Assembly: GCF_029872155.1 (NCBI RefSeq)
Contig: NZ_JARXLA010000008.1
Span: 746,501-810,500 of the forward strand
DNA from: Hyphomicrobium sp. D-2
GTDB taxonomy: Bacteria > Pseudomonadota > Alphaproteobacteria > Rhizobiales > Hyphomicrobiaceae
Direction: 5' to 3'
DNA: 64,000 nt
A program made the position numbers and the translations under genes. Shown here one piece after another: positions 8,901-16,241 of this stretch. The stretch's first letter is position 1; every line of letters begins with the position of its first letter. The notes beneath the pieces were generated by a model. It was not told where the DNA came from. It worked only from the letters and a program-made list of their open reading frames with translations, and made no database searches.

Positions 8901-9172
8901 GTGAACATCAGTGACAGCACCGGCTCGCCGGTGAAGTTCGTCATGCCGTCCCATGTGGTCCAGCCGCCCGCCAGCGAAAGCGCGATTGCGGCTGAGCCCA
9001 ACATCGCGAGCTGCCAGTTGGTGAAGAACACGTCTTCGATCACGCGCCAAAGCCGCGGTCCAACCTTGAACATGGCGACCGTCGCGGCGATCACCAGCAC
9101 GGCAATCAAAACATATCTGGCGTACCCGGCCGGGTTCGCCATCACGGCATCAACTGCCTGACTGAAGTCCAT
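5930..9172 (-). CDS. Large inner-membrane coiled-coil protein with duplicated C-terminal domain, function unknown
   Basis: A 1080-residue protein I do not recognise. The N-terminal 215 residues hold about six hydrophobic spans (near 18-36, 55-72, 84-105, 124-146, 158-178, 196-214). A long charged helical region (about 240-455, rich in Glu, Arg, Lys and Gln: QIKRELASIDGELAKYKGE) should form a coiled coil. A soluble part with spaced cysteines (about 490-590) follows, then another span at about 611-634. The cytoplasmic C-terminus carries two copies of an about 88-residue unit, at about 656-744 and 756-842, sharing ALLPD, the MQPI/LQPI block and LNAGAT. The last 200 residues are helical. AGGAAACC precedes the ATG at 9172. 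The architecture suggests a membrane scaffold; nothing in the sequence gives an enzymatic role. Confidence 0.85.
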   Translation of the reverse strand: MDFSQAVDAVMANPAGYARYVLIAVLVIAATVAMFKVGPRLWRVIEDVFFTNWQLAMLGSAAIALSLAGGWTTWDGMTNFTGEPVLSLMFTFGIHCVMLISAWLIGETFATGMNTVARSGLARVTAPLIVILILGAALLIAGIAVYQYNYGLDTGYVINTLLAGGAVLCVLGLIVVFAHTDVVAPYAQALRIMAKNSMLWVMFLATMATSVFFSFDSRFNVVFPQDQRERVSELRATNQVSAIIADIGATIANEEQVQTSSLFQSEGWHKYEDQLDRLASIAQDSSGEIERYFNDQIETRNRSIMEQQERIATAQSGQAGLSSKKTSITDELARLESDRSTLAADHSAAKTELDTRAKAIDAKRVEAMAESKGVEGTLKEGRGPVYRQLMGDLSRMQAAYKIQDDRVKDAKKRLDTADTRIAQIKRELASIDGELAKYKGEQETASQRIDMMQTDTGSEDATPRVDPGRVLPAFETARAEFRQSPAAERLALVQQRCTQLYSAMYAADVTKQKVAGIDCDPKQASEAAAALFTLQAGVKTFNANCVGGDKLASQRSTDALFGFAVKCLSDSGLPSQKTDELRGTIAFAEMNRDDRAHRFVVSWNAFQDGNRLAYLALAIAIGIDSLIFMTGLFGANAVRSPLADVPTSKGRNSQQLEAIIENALLPDTFDNARAALDAMQPITNADGYMAEVRPEMLEPHTRHQVMNVLNAGATISAVAVDAATNRYLVRSELFEFLSIVAKRSFEANRDNVDLAELEKIVGVALLPDLNRNAEIVLSYLQPIDPEKGFTAEINLAEVLDEDRRIVRSTLNAGATLGRVQRAGKDTGYYYIHRDLYKTLARIRARTLSVNVAQPRLAPTDTPAAIAQHGQHFGGSLTEPARAIEHMLPEDEFSPTEIREGFVTRLLTAMRIEPAAWNRTPGNALVTAIAANEAFVRARRINTALDSAMRQREDEARTSFDEAYTLMKSKLQGPHASWDRQMLDDAYHDLAQSWPVLMMLPNGPFETVLRDLVEDLEADAGDGRLTGEQQALFDITRTMLQAFRANNRTNETSWRHLQLFLEDLPHAEARISSDDGRTLMN

Positions 9173-9493
9173 AGGTTTCCTGTCCCATCGGGCGGCCGCA
9201 GTACGTGCCCTCTGCTGCTTTTATCACAGCGGCGCAAAGGTCACGCGATGCAGGATAGGTACAGCACCGGACCACTTATTGGCAGGAATTGGGCGATCAA
9301 GGTTTCATGGAGAGCTTTTAATGTCGTTCCGGCTAGTGAAACCGCAGCGTTGGCTGGACACGGCTAATGCTTTTTAGGTGGGAAATGCGGTCAGGAAGAA
9401 TATCGGTCGACGTATTATTCATTAGGTCTTTGAGACACGTAGCCAATGGCGCTGCTGCGGCAGGATAACGCTGCGGGCCATCGCGCGTGCTTC
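9173..9493. other. 321-bp intergenic region without a recognised gene
   Basis: It lies upstream of the large membrane-protein gene and downstream of the thiolase gene, both on the minus strand. It should contain the promoter of the former. I see no open frame with protein-like sequence, no terminator hairpin with a T-run and no repeat. Confidence 0.5.
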
Positions 9494-10648
9494 TCAGACA
9501 GCCTCGAACAGCGCGGCAAGCCCCATGCCGCCGGCAACACCAAGCGCGGCGACACCGAGCGAGCCGCCACGGCTTTCTCCTCGCGCCATGCGGGTGAAAA
9601 GTCGCGTGACGAGCACCGAGCTGGCGGCGGCCAGGGGATGGCCACGGGCGACAGCGCCGCCGTCGGCGTTCAACAGGTCTTCGTCAAGCTCAAGGCTGCG
9701 GGCGAAAGCGATGGCCTGCGCGGCCGAAGTTTCATTCAGCTCTATGCAACCCAGATCAGCCATGCTGAACGGACGCGTGCCGTTCGTCAGACGCTGCATC
9801 ACCTCGATCGGCGCCGAGGCTTCATGCTCCGGCGAGACGCCGCGCGCGGCATGGCTGAGAAAGCGCAATCCGCGCGGCTTGCCGAGCGATGCCCAAACAT
9901 CCTGCGAGACAACTATCGCCACCGATGCGCCATCGTGCAGGGATGCTGTGTTGGCTGGCGTCAGCGTGCCGTCCGGCAGATAGGGGGCCTGCTGGGCAAG
10001 GTCTTTGAAGTCGGGGGCGATGGAACTCTGATCGCGCGCTTCCTCAGGATTGGAGCGCAGCGGCGATATTTCGCCGACAAACCGCTTTGCTTCCCGGGCC
10101 TGCTCGGCCTTGAGATGTGAACGTAACGCGTAGGAGTCCTGCTCTGCCCGGCCGATGCCGAACTTTGCTGCCAGCGCTTCGGTGGATTCCAGATGGGCGG
10201 GGCCATCCCGCTCCTCTCCCGAGCCCGGTTCCGGACTGAGAAAGCGCGGCAGTTGCGTGAGGTTGCGAGGCTTTGCCACCCGCCACGGCGCGGTGGAGAT
10301 GGCTTCAACTCCGGCGGCAACGACAGCGTTGGCCTCGCCGAGCGATATGGCTCGCACTGCGGCCAGGATCGCATCTAGCCCTGAAGCGCACTGCCGATCC
10401 AGCGTAGCGGCAGGCACGTGCTCGGGCAGGCCAGCCGCAAGCGCGATCAGACGGGCAGGGTTACCGCCTTCGGTGGTGTTGCCGACGATGAACTCGTCGA
10501 TGCTGCCGGCCTCAAGTCCGCTGTCGCTCAGCGCGACCTCGACCAGAGGCGCGCACAAATCTTCAGCGCGACGGTTCTTGTGCAGTCCGGCAATGCGGCC
10601 TATGGCGGTGCGCCGCGCCGCAACGATGTACGCCGATGGAGAATGCAT
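9494..10648 (-). CDS. Thiolase-fold protein lacking part of the catalytic set
   Basis: A 384-residue thiolase-family protein starting at ATG 10648 (MHSPSAYIVAARRTAIG), the family's normal N-terminus; longer frames to 10747 are unsupported. The nucleophile cysteine is present in DRQCASGLDAI, and the GHP histidine in AVARGHPLAAAS. However, the usual NEAFA loop reads NETSA, and the second catalytic cysteine of the C-terminal CIGGGMG motif is replaced: the text is ALGVAGGMG. PhaA in this same window has all of these residues, which makes the difference easy to see. The protein may have lost condensation/thiolysis chemistry or use an acyl-transfer variant. It is transcribed away from the zur-znuCB operon. 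Confidence 0.85.
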   Translation of the reverse strand: MHSPSAYIVAARRTAIGRIAGLHKNRRAEDLCAPLVEVALSDSGLEAGSIDEFIVGNTTEGGNPARLIALAAGLPEHVPAATLDRQCASGLDAILAAVRAISLGEANAVVAAGVEAISTAPWRVAKPRNLTQLPRFLSPEPGSGEERDGPAHLESTEALAAKFGIGRAEQDSYALRSHLKAEQAREAKRFVGEISPLRSNPEEARDQSSIAPDFKDLAQQAPYLPDGTLTPANTASLHDGASVAIVVSQDVWASLGKPRGLRFLSHAARGVSPEHEASAPIEVMQRLTNGTRPFSMADLGCIELNETSAAQAIAFARSLELDEDLLNADGGAVARGHPLAAASSVLVTRLFTRMARGESRGGSLGVAALGVAGGMGLAALFEAV

Positions 10649-10888
10649 TGCGCGTTGTGGTTCTCGAATAATCAATACGCTAGGGAGCGGGGCAAGACAT
10701 TCGCCGGGCCCTGCCCGGTGTCTGCCGCCGTTGTTCTGTTTCTGCAATCAGTTAGCAAACACACGATGGTGGCGGAAAAGGGATGCTCTGAAGGAGGGAT
10801 TTTGCGGGCAGTGTCGCGGCTATGCCCCGGCGGCCCGGTGGTATAAAGTAACGTTTCCGAATTTGCCCGGAGCAATTGGGAAGTCGCG

Positions 10889-11392
10889 ATGACCGAGGCG
10901 CAAGCCAAGCCGAACGGGCCTATGCCGTCCGCTCAGATGGAGCGGAAGCTGGCTAAGGCGGTCGAACGGGCCCAACAGGCATTCATGGAAAAGAACTTGC
11001 GTTTCACGCAGCTGCGCCAGGACGTTTTCGCGGAGATTGCGGCCACCCACGCGTCGATCGGCGCATACGACATTCTTGCGCGGCTGGCAGAGAAGGGCAC
11101 GCGACTGGCGCCGATCTCGGTCTATCGTGCGATAGATGCGCTGCTGGAGGCTGGCGTCATTCACCGGCTGGAAAGCAAGAACGCTTTCTTTGCTTGCCGG
11201 CGCATCGAACACCGCACCGGGCGTCGTCCCATCTTCCTGGCCTGTGAGAACTGCAATGGAGTGCAGGAAGTGGACTCGGACGGTATTTTTGAAACGATCG
11301 ACCGGCTGTCCGCTGCAGCATCCTTTCAGCCGCGCGTGAAGTTCGTCGAGGTCTCGGGTCTGTGCGACGCGTGCCGGCCGGGTAAGGACTGA
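10889..11392 (+). CDS. zur: Fur family transcriptional regulator, probably the zinc regulator Zur
   Basis: A 167-residue Fur-superfamily repressor. The winged-helix DNA-binding half (about 30-100: LRFTQLRQDVFAEIA, GAYDILARL, PISVYRAIDALLEAGVIHRLES) is followed by a dimerisation and metal-binding half with two CxxC pairs, CENC and CDAC, the structural zinc site. Linkage decides the subtype: znuC starts 5 bp downstream and znuB overlaps znuC, so the operon encodes a zinc importer and this is most likely Zur. Zur repressors bind operators when zinc-loaded; an autoregulated operator would be expected in the 240-bp gap to the thiolase gene, but I could not identify a convincing dyad there. ATG at 10889 follows GGGAAG. 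Confidence 0.9.
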   Translation: MTEAQAKPNGPMPSAQMERKLAKAVERAQQAFMEKNLRFTQLRQDVFAEIAATHASIGAYDILARLAEKGTRLAPISVYRAIDALLEAGVIHRLESKNAFFACRRIEHRTGRRPIFLACENCNGVQEVDSDGIFETIDRLSAAASFQPRVKFVEVSGLCDACRPGKD

Positions 11393-11397
11393 CGGAC

Positions 11398-12312
11398 ATG
11401 GCCGGCACGGATAAAAACCTTACAGCCGCAGCGGCGGCGCCGAATGCGTGCGGTCACGCGTCCGGTCATGGATGCGCGCACGCCCAGGCCGATCATAATT
11501 GTGCCGGAGAGGTGCCGGTGTTCAATCCCGACGCGCTCATATCCGCCCGTGGGGTTAGCGTAACGCGCGGCGGGCGCGACCAGCTCATCGACGTCAACCT
11601 CGACATCAATGAGCGCGAGATCGTTACGCTGATCGGGCCCAACGGCGCCGGCAAGTCAACGTTGGTGCGCGTATTGCTGGGCTTGGAGAAGCCGACGCGC
11701 GGCGAGGTGCACCGGCGGACCGATCTGCGCATCGGTTATGTGCCGCAGCGCTTCGACAGCGATGTTTCTGTCCCGATGACGGTTGAGCGGTTCCTGACGC
11801 TTGGTCTTGGCCGCAACGGCGGTCGGGTTGAGGATCTGCTGCGGCAGGTGGATGCTTCATCGGTGGCGCAGCAGCAGCTCGGCCAGCTTTCCGGCGGCGA
11901 GTTGCAGCGCGTTTTGCTGGCCCGTGCGCTGCTGCGCAAACCCAACCTTCTCGTGCTCGATGAGCCGGCACAGGGCGTCGATTACAGCGGTGAGGCCGAT
12001 CTCTACAACCTGATCGGGCGCCTGCGCGATGAAGCCGGGTTCGGCGTGCTGCTGGTTTCGCACGATTTGCATATCGTGATGGCGCGCTCTGACCGCGTGG
12101 TCTGCCTCAATCGCCATGTGTGCTGCTCAGGCGTGCCGCAGGCGGTGGCGCAGCATCCGGCCTATGGTCGTCTGTTCGGCCCGCAGGCCGCGCGGGCGTT
12201 CGGCATCTATCGGCATGAGCATGATCACCACCACGACCTGGCCGGGATGCCCCATCCTGCCTCGGGCGATACCACCGATAGCGACAGCCCGGAGGGCGGC
12301 AGCGCGTGCTGA
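11398..12312 (+). CDS. znuC: Zinc ABC transporter ATP-binding protein
   Basis: A 304-residue ABC ATPase. Walker A is GPNGAGKST (about residue 79), the signature is LSGGELQR, Walker B is LLVLDEPAQGVD and the H-loop is LLVSHDLH. The neighbouring permease and Zur assign it to zinc import. It is longer than many ZnuC proteins because both ends carry metal-binding text: an N-terminal stretch with HASGHGCAHAQADHNC and a C-terminal HEHDHHHD. These could buffer zinc at the cytoplasmic face or couple metal status to transport; that is inference. The stop overlaps the znuB start by 7 bp, so translation is probably coupled. Confidence 0.93.
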   Translation: MAGTDKNLTAAAAAPNACGHASGHGCAHAQADHNCAGEVPVFNPDALISARGVSVTRGGRDQLIDVNLDINEREIVTLIGPNGAGKSTLVRVLLGLEKPTRGEVHRRTDLRIGYVPQRFDSDVSVPMTVERFLTLGLGRNGGRVEDLLRQVDASSVAQQQLGQLSGGELQRVLLARALLRKPNLLVLDEPAQGVDYSGEADLYNLIGRLRDEAGFGVLLVSHDLHIVMARSDRVVCLNRHVCCSGVPQAVAQHPAYGRLFGPQAARAFGIYRHEHDHHHDLAGMPHPASGDTTDSDSPEGGSAC

Positions 12313-13121
12313 TATTTGAACCCTTCTTTCTGCGGGCGCTGCTGGCCGGAATTGGTTTGGCAATCGTCGCGGCTCCGCTCGGATGCTTCGTCGTGTGGCA
12401 GCGTCTTGCCTACTTCGGCGAGACCGTTGCGCAGGCGGGGCTGATCGGTGTGGCGCTCGGCTTAGCGCTGCATATGGATGTCACTTGGGGCGTGCTGGTG
12501 GTTGCGTTGCTGGTGGCGGCACTGCTGCTGTGGTTCGGCCGCCAGAAACTGGTCGGCCTCGATCCCGTGCTGGGCCTTCTGCACCATGCCGCGCTCGCCG
12601 CTGGCGTCATCGCCACCTCGATGCTGGATGGACCGCCGGTCGATCTGGCCGGGTTTCTGTTTGGCGACGTATTCGCGGTCAGCTCGACTGATGTGACGAT
12701 CATCTATGTCGGCGGCGCCATCGTGCTGGCGGGCATCCTGCTGCTGTGGCAGCCGTTGCTGCGGCTGGCGGTCCACGAGGAGCTGGCTGCGGCTGAGGGC
12801 GTGAAGCGCGACAGGATCCGCGCCGCGTTCATATTCCTGCTGGCGGTGACGATCGCCGTCGCGATGAAAATCGTCGGCATTTTGCTGGTCATGGCCTTTC
12901 TGGTGGTGCCGGCCGTGGCGGCGCGTCCCCTTGCCGGGACGCCGGAGCGCATGGTGCTGCTGACGGCTCTGATTGCGGTGGCCAGTGTAGTGGTTGGGCT
13001 ATGGCTGTCGTTTGCCTTCGACGCCCCCGGCGGCCCCTCGATTGTGATCGTAATGTCGCTTGTGGCCGCGCTTTCCCTGAGCTGGGCGGCGCTGGGTCGC
13101 GGTAGCGGGGCCACGCGATAA
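12306..13121 (+). CDS. znuB: Zinc ABC transporter permease
   Basis: A 271-residue ABC-3 family permease with about eight to nine hydrophobic segments, starting at GTG 12306 (MLIFEPFFLRALLAGIG). Family landmarks include FVVWQRLAYFGETVAQAGLIGVALG near the N-terminus and MAFLVVPAVAARPLA near residue 200. It is the membrane pore of the ZnuABC zinc importer and overlaps znuC. The periplasmic binding protein gene znuA is not in the operon as seen here: znuB is followed by a gap and ispG. The importer must take its ZnuA from another locus. Confidence 0.92.
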   Translation: MLIFEPFFLRALLAGIGLAIVAAPLGCFVVWQRLAYFGETVAQAGLIGVALGLALHMDVTWGVLVVALLVAALLLWFGRQKLVGLDPVLGLLHHAALAAGVIATSMLDGPPVDLAGFLFGDVFAVSSTDVTIIYVGGAIVLAGILLLWQPLLRLAVHEELAAAEGVKRDRIRAAFIFLLAVTIAVAMKIVGILLVMAFLVVPAVAARPLAGTPERMVLLTALIAVASVVVGLWLSFAFDAPGGPSIVIVMSLVAALSLSWAALGRGSGATR

Positions 13122-13241
13122 AGGATTAACCGACGCCAGCCGATGCCAGCCCTCTGGCCAATTGGTGGCAGCTGCATTAGACCATGATCGCTGCGGACCC
13201 TGTCAGCCCGCAGCGTGAATCATCGGTCTCAAAAAAAGACG

Positions 13242-13280
13242 AGAGCCACATCGCGGTTTAAAGAAACGGGATCGTGCTCT
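13242..13280. repeat. Imperfect inverted repeat, possible diverged repeat copy in the ispG leader
   Basis: AGAGCCACATCGCGGTTT pairs imperfectly with AAACGGGATCGTGCTCT, giving an AGAGC/GCTCT-ended hairpin like the right half of the dispersed repeat. It ends about 20 bp before the ispG start and could affect its expression. Confidence 0.35.
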
Positions 13281-13299
13281 AGCTAGACCCTTGGTGCCA

Positions 13300-14595
13300 A
13301 TGGCGGATATGCAAGCCATGCAGGCTACGGCCACTCTCTTGATTGCTCCCCGGCGTTCCTCCCATTCCGTCCGTGTCTCGGGCGTGACCGTGGGGGGCGG
13401 GGCCCCCGTCGTCGTGCAATCGATGACCAACACCGACACCGCGGATATCGAATCCACTGTGACGCAGGTTGCGGCGCTGTCCCGGGCCGGATCGGAGCTG
13501 GTGCGTCTGACGGTGGACCGCGACGAGGCGGCGAAGGCGGTTCCGCACATTCGCGACCGTCTGCTGAAGCAGGGCGTTTCAGTGCCGCTGATCGGCGACT
13601 TCCACTACAACGGCCACACGCTGCTGGCGGACAATCCAGCCGCAGCGGAGGCGCTGGCGAAATATCGCATCAATCCGGGCAATGTCGGCTTCAAGGACAA
13701 GAAGGACCGCCAGTTCGCCGCCATCATCGATACGGCGCTGCACTGGAAAAAGCCGGTTCGTATCGGCGTCAACTGGGGCTCGCTGGATCAGGAGCTGCTG
13801 ACGCGGCTGATGGATGAGAACGCACGCGCGGCGGAGCCCAGGGATGCGCGCGCGGTGATGCACGAAGCCATCGTGCAGTCGGCATTGATTTCAGCGGCGC
13901 GCGCTGAAGAACTCGGCATGACCGCTAACGACATCATCCTGTCGGCGAAGGTGTCGGCGGTGCAGGATCTCGTCAGCGTTTACACCATGCTGGCTGCCCG
14001 CAGTGAATACGCGCTGCACGTCGGCCTGACAGAAGCGGGTATGGGCTCGAAGGGCATTGTCGCCTCCACGGCCGGCATCGGCATTCTGCTGCAGGCGGGC
14101 ATCGGCGATACGATCCGCGTATCGCTGACGCCGGAGCCGGGTGGCGCGCGAACGCTGGAAGTTCGGGTGGCGCAGGAAATCCTGCAGTCGATGGGGTTGC
14201 GCTCGTTCATGCCGGTGGTAACGGCGTGTCCCGGCTGCGGCCGCACCACGTCCACCGTGTTCCAGGAACTTGCCCGCAATGTGCAGGACATGATCACCGA
14301 CCGGATGCCAGACTGGCGCCGGCGCTATCCGGGCGTCGAGACGCTGAATTTCGCCGTCATGGGCTGCATTGTGAACGGGCCGGGCGAATCCAAGCAGGCT
14401 GATATCGGTATTTCGCTGCCGGGCACGGGCGAAACTCCGTCCGCGCCGGTGTTCATCGACGGCGAGAAGGCCATGACATTGCGTGGTCCGAACATCGCGG
14501 CGGACTTCCAGAAAATCGTGGAGGACTACATCGAACGCCGATTTGGGAACTCCAAGGCTGTTGATGTGGAGGCGCAGGAGCGCCATACGGCATAG
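13300..14595 (+). CDS. ispG: 4-hydroxy-3-methylbut-2-enyl diphosphate synthase (GcpE)
   Basis: A 431-residue IspG, the iron-sulfur enzyme that converts MEcPP to HMBPP in the MEP isoprenoid pathway. The N-terminal TIM barrel (about 20-290) opens with the family text [15 protein letters not shown] and contains GDFHYNGH and INPGNVG. The C-terminal [4Fe-4S] domain shows [12 protein letters not shown] and [10 protein letters not shown], supplying the three cluster cysteines and the active-site glutamate. I chose ATG 13300; TTG 13291 and GTG 13294 are in-frame alternatives and no clear Shine-Dalgarno sequence decides. It is monocistronic. Other isoprenoid genes, ispA, ispE and a long-chain prenyl synthase, lie elsewhere in the window but not in an operon with it. 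Confidence 0.96.
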   Translation: MADMQAMQATATLLIAPRRSSHSVRVSGVTVGGGAPVVVQSMTNTDTADIESTVTQVAALSRAGSELVRLTVDRDEAAKAVPHIRDRLLKQGVSVPLIGDFHYNGHTLLADNPAAAEALAKYRINPGNVGFKDKKDRQFAAIIDTALHWKKPVRIGVNWGSLDQELLTRLMDENARAAEPRDARAVMHEAIVQSALISAARAEELGMTANDIILSAKVSAVQDLVSVYTMLAARSEYALHVGLTEAGMGSKGIVASTAGIGILLQAGIGDTIRVSLTPEPGGARTLEVRVAQEILQSMGLRSFMPVVTACPGCGRTTSTVFQELARNVQDMITDRMPDWRRRYPGVETLNFAVMGCIVNGPGESKQADIGISLPGTGETPSAPVFIDGEKAMTLRGPNIAADFQKIVEDYIERRFGNSKAVDVEAQERHTA

Positions 14596-14625
14596 GGCGC
14601 AGCCGCAACCCGTGGGGGAATACGA

Positions 14626-15162
14626 ATGACAACAAAAATCAAAATGCCCACGGTGCGCCTTGGCTCGCGGACAATCCTGACAGCGGCTGCGCTGGGTGTG
14701 GCGGTTGTCGCCCTTGGCGGATGCTCCGGCTCAAGCCTTCCCGATACCGACCGCGTGTTTCTTTCCGCTGCTGGCGGCTGGGACCGTAACCGCGACGGCG
14801 TGGTGACGTGCGAGGAGTGGAAGGAATACGCCACCGAGCTGTTTAATGCCGCCGACGGCAACGGCGATGGCAGCCTGGACCGCACGGAATACGCCAAGAT
14901 CATTTCCACCGATCGCATGTTCCAGACGGTGGACTTCAGCTACTATGACGCCAACGGCGACGGCAAAGTTGACCGCACCGAATTCGTCGATAAGCCCAAT
15001 CGCGCGTTCGCGCTTCTGGACAAGGATAATTCGTGCCGTCTGACCGCCAATCAGGTCGCTGGCGCGCGCGCTAACGCTGAACAAATCTTCGAGCACAAGA
15101 AGGCAGAGTCCGGCGACCCGCGTGAATCGCAGAAGGGCGGCCCGGGCGTCGGCGGCATGTAG
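14626..15162 (+). CDS. EF-hand calcium-binding lipoprotein
   Basis: A 178-residue exported lipoprotein. The signal peptide ends in the lipobox LGGC (Cys about residue 33). The mature part holds four EF-hand loops: DRNRDGVVTCEE, DGNGDGSLDRTE, DANGDGKVDRTE and a degenerate DKDNSCRLTANQ. The first three have Asp/Asn at positions 1, 3 and 5 and Glu at 12, so they should bind calcium; the fourth ends in Gln and probably does not. GGGGGA precedes the ATG. Small EF-hand lipoproteins of this kind are common in Hyphomicrobiales but their role is not known. It sits alone between ispG and a porin gene. Confidence 0.85.
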   Translation: MTTKIKMPTVRLGSRTILTAAALGVAVVALGGCSGSSLPDTDRVFLSAAGGWDRNRDGVVTCEEWKEYATELFNAADGNGDGSLDRTEYAKIISTDRMFQTVDFSYYDANGDGKVDRTEFVDKPNRAFALLDKDNSCRLTANQVAGARANAEQIFEHKKAESGDPRESQKGGPGVGGM

Positions 15163-15352
15163 CGGCGGGCGATACGCCATCCGCGCCGTTCCGCAGTGAC
15201 CCCGAATACCTCGCCGCATTCTTAGCCGATTGTTAGGGCTGATGCCGCTATCTGAGCGGCGCGTTGTGGCCACATTCATCCCGGAAATGGGGCAGCTTCG
15301 CCACGTCCCCGCCAAGCTCACGCCATTGGCAAATCCTAAGCTCGAAGCGACG

Positions 15353-15384
15353 TCATCGAATTGGTTAATTCGATGAACTTTTTT
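15353..15384 (+). terminator. Perfect 10-bp hairpin followed by a T-run
   Basis: TCATCGAATT-GGTT-AATTCGATGA is a perfect stem-loop followed by ACTTTTTTG. It lies 190 bp after the EF-hand gene and 68 bp before the porin start, so it may terminate the upstream transcript or an unannotated short RNA, or act as an attenuator of the porin gene. Confidence 0.6.
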
Positions 15385-15451
15385 GCTGCCGGAGCGTTAA
15401 CGCGTGGCTTCAAAACGAACAAACATCCGCAAAAATCAGGAACCCCTCGCC

Positions 15452-16156
15452 ATGAACAGATTGCTGCTTGCAGGCGTTGCCGCCGCTGCGTGGTCCGGTG
15501 GCGCTATTGCCGCCGATCTTGGCCCGTATAACCCGCCGCGTGCCGAGCCTTACTACGAGCCCGCCTATGCGCCGGTGCAGAGTGGCGTGTGGAACTGGCA
15601 AGGCCTCTACATGGGCGTCAACGCCGGTTATGGCTGGGGCAATGATAACGCCGCTTCTTTCAACGGTATCGGCGGCGGCGTTGGCTACACCAATCCGGAC
15701 GGTTGGTTCGGCGGCGGCCAGATCGGCTACAACGCGCAGTTCAATTCACTGGTGCTGGGTGTCGAATGGGATATTCAAAGCGCTGACCTCAGCGATTCAA
15801 CCGTACTCAGCAGCGGCTTCACCGGTGTGACGAGTGACGTCGACTGGTTCTCAACTTTGCGCGGCCGCATCGGTTACGCAGCCGGTCCGGCGCTGCTCTA
15901 TGTGACGGGCGGTCTCGCTTTCGCCGATGTGCAGTTCAACGGGATGTCGCCGACAACCAGCATTTCCAGCAGCGAGATCCAGACCGGTTACACGGTTGGC
16001 GGTGGTATCGAGTGGGCGTTTGCGCCGAACTGGTCGCTGAAGAGCGAATATCTCTATGTCGATCTCGGCAGCGAGACGTTCTCGACGCCATCGGGCACCT
16101 ACACGACCGAGACCGATTTCCACAGCGCGCGCGTGGGTCTCAACTATCGCTTCTGA
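15452..16156 (+). CDS. Outer membrane beta-barrel protein, Omp25/Omp31 (OmpA-like small porin) family
   Basis: A 234-residue outer-membrane protein. The signal peptide is MNRLLLAGVAAAAWSGGAIA, and the mature protein begins ADLGPYNPP. The rest is alternating beta strands in the eight-stranded barrel pattern of Brucella Omp25/31 homologues: NWQGLYMGVNAGYGWG, GWFGGGQIGYNAQF, LVLGVEWDIQ, YVTGGLAFADV, YTVGGGIEWAF, WSLKSEYLYVDLG. It ends ARVGLNYRF with the C-terminal Phe expected for BamA recognition. I start it at ATG 15452, preceded by AGGA, rather than at upstream in-frame 15404, because the signal peptide begins there. A terminator follows directly. Confidence 0.92.
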   Translation: MNRLLLAGVAAAAWSGGAIAADLGPYNPPRAEPYYEPAYAPVQSGVWNWQGLYMGVNAGYGWGNDNAASFNGIGGGVGYTNPDGWFGGGQIGYNAQFNSLVLGVEWDIQSADLSDSTVLSSGFTGVTSDVDWFSTLRGRIGYAAGPALLYVTGGLAFADVQFNGMSPTTSISSSEIQTGYTVGGGIEWAFAPNWSLKSEYLYVDLGSETFSTPSGTYTTETDFHSARVGLNYRF

Positions 16157-16205
16157 TCCGGCGCTGAGGCTGCATGCGCAGCGCTCCGCTCTGCCATCAC
16201 ATTGC

Positions 16206-16235
16206 AAAAGGCGCTTTTCGGAGCGCCTTTTTTGT
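16206..16235 (+). terminator. Intrinsic terminator of the porin gene
   Basis: AAAGGCGC-TTTTCGGA-GCGCCTTTTTT, stem plus T-run, between the convergent porin and ispA genes. Confidence 0.85.
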
Positions 16236-16241
16236 TGGGTG

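Noticed and set aside
10830-10888. Possible Zur operator GGTATAAAGTAAC upstream of zur
   Set aside because: The dyad is too imperfect to separate from chance; kept out of the features.
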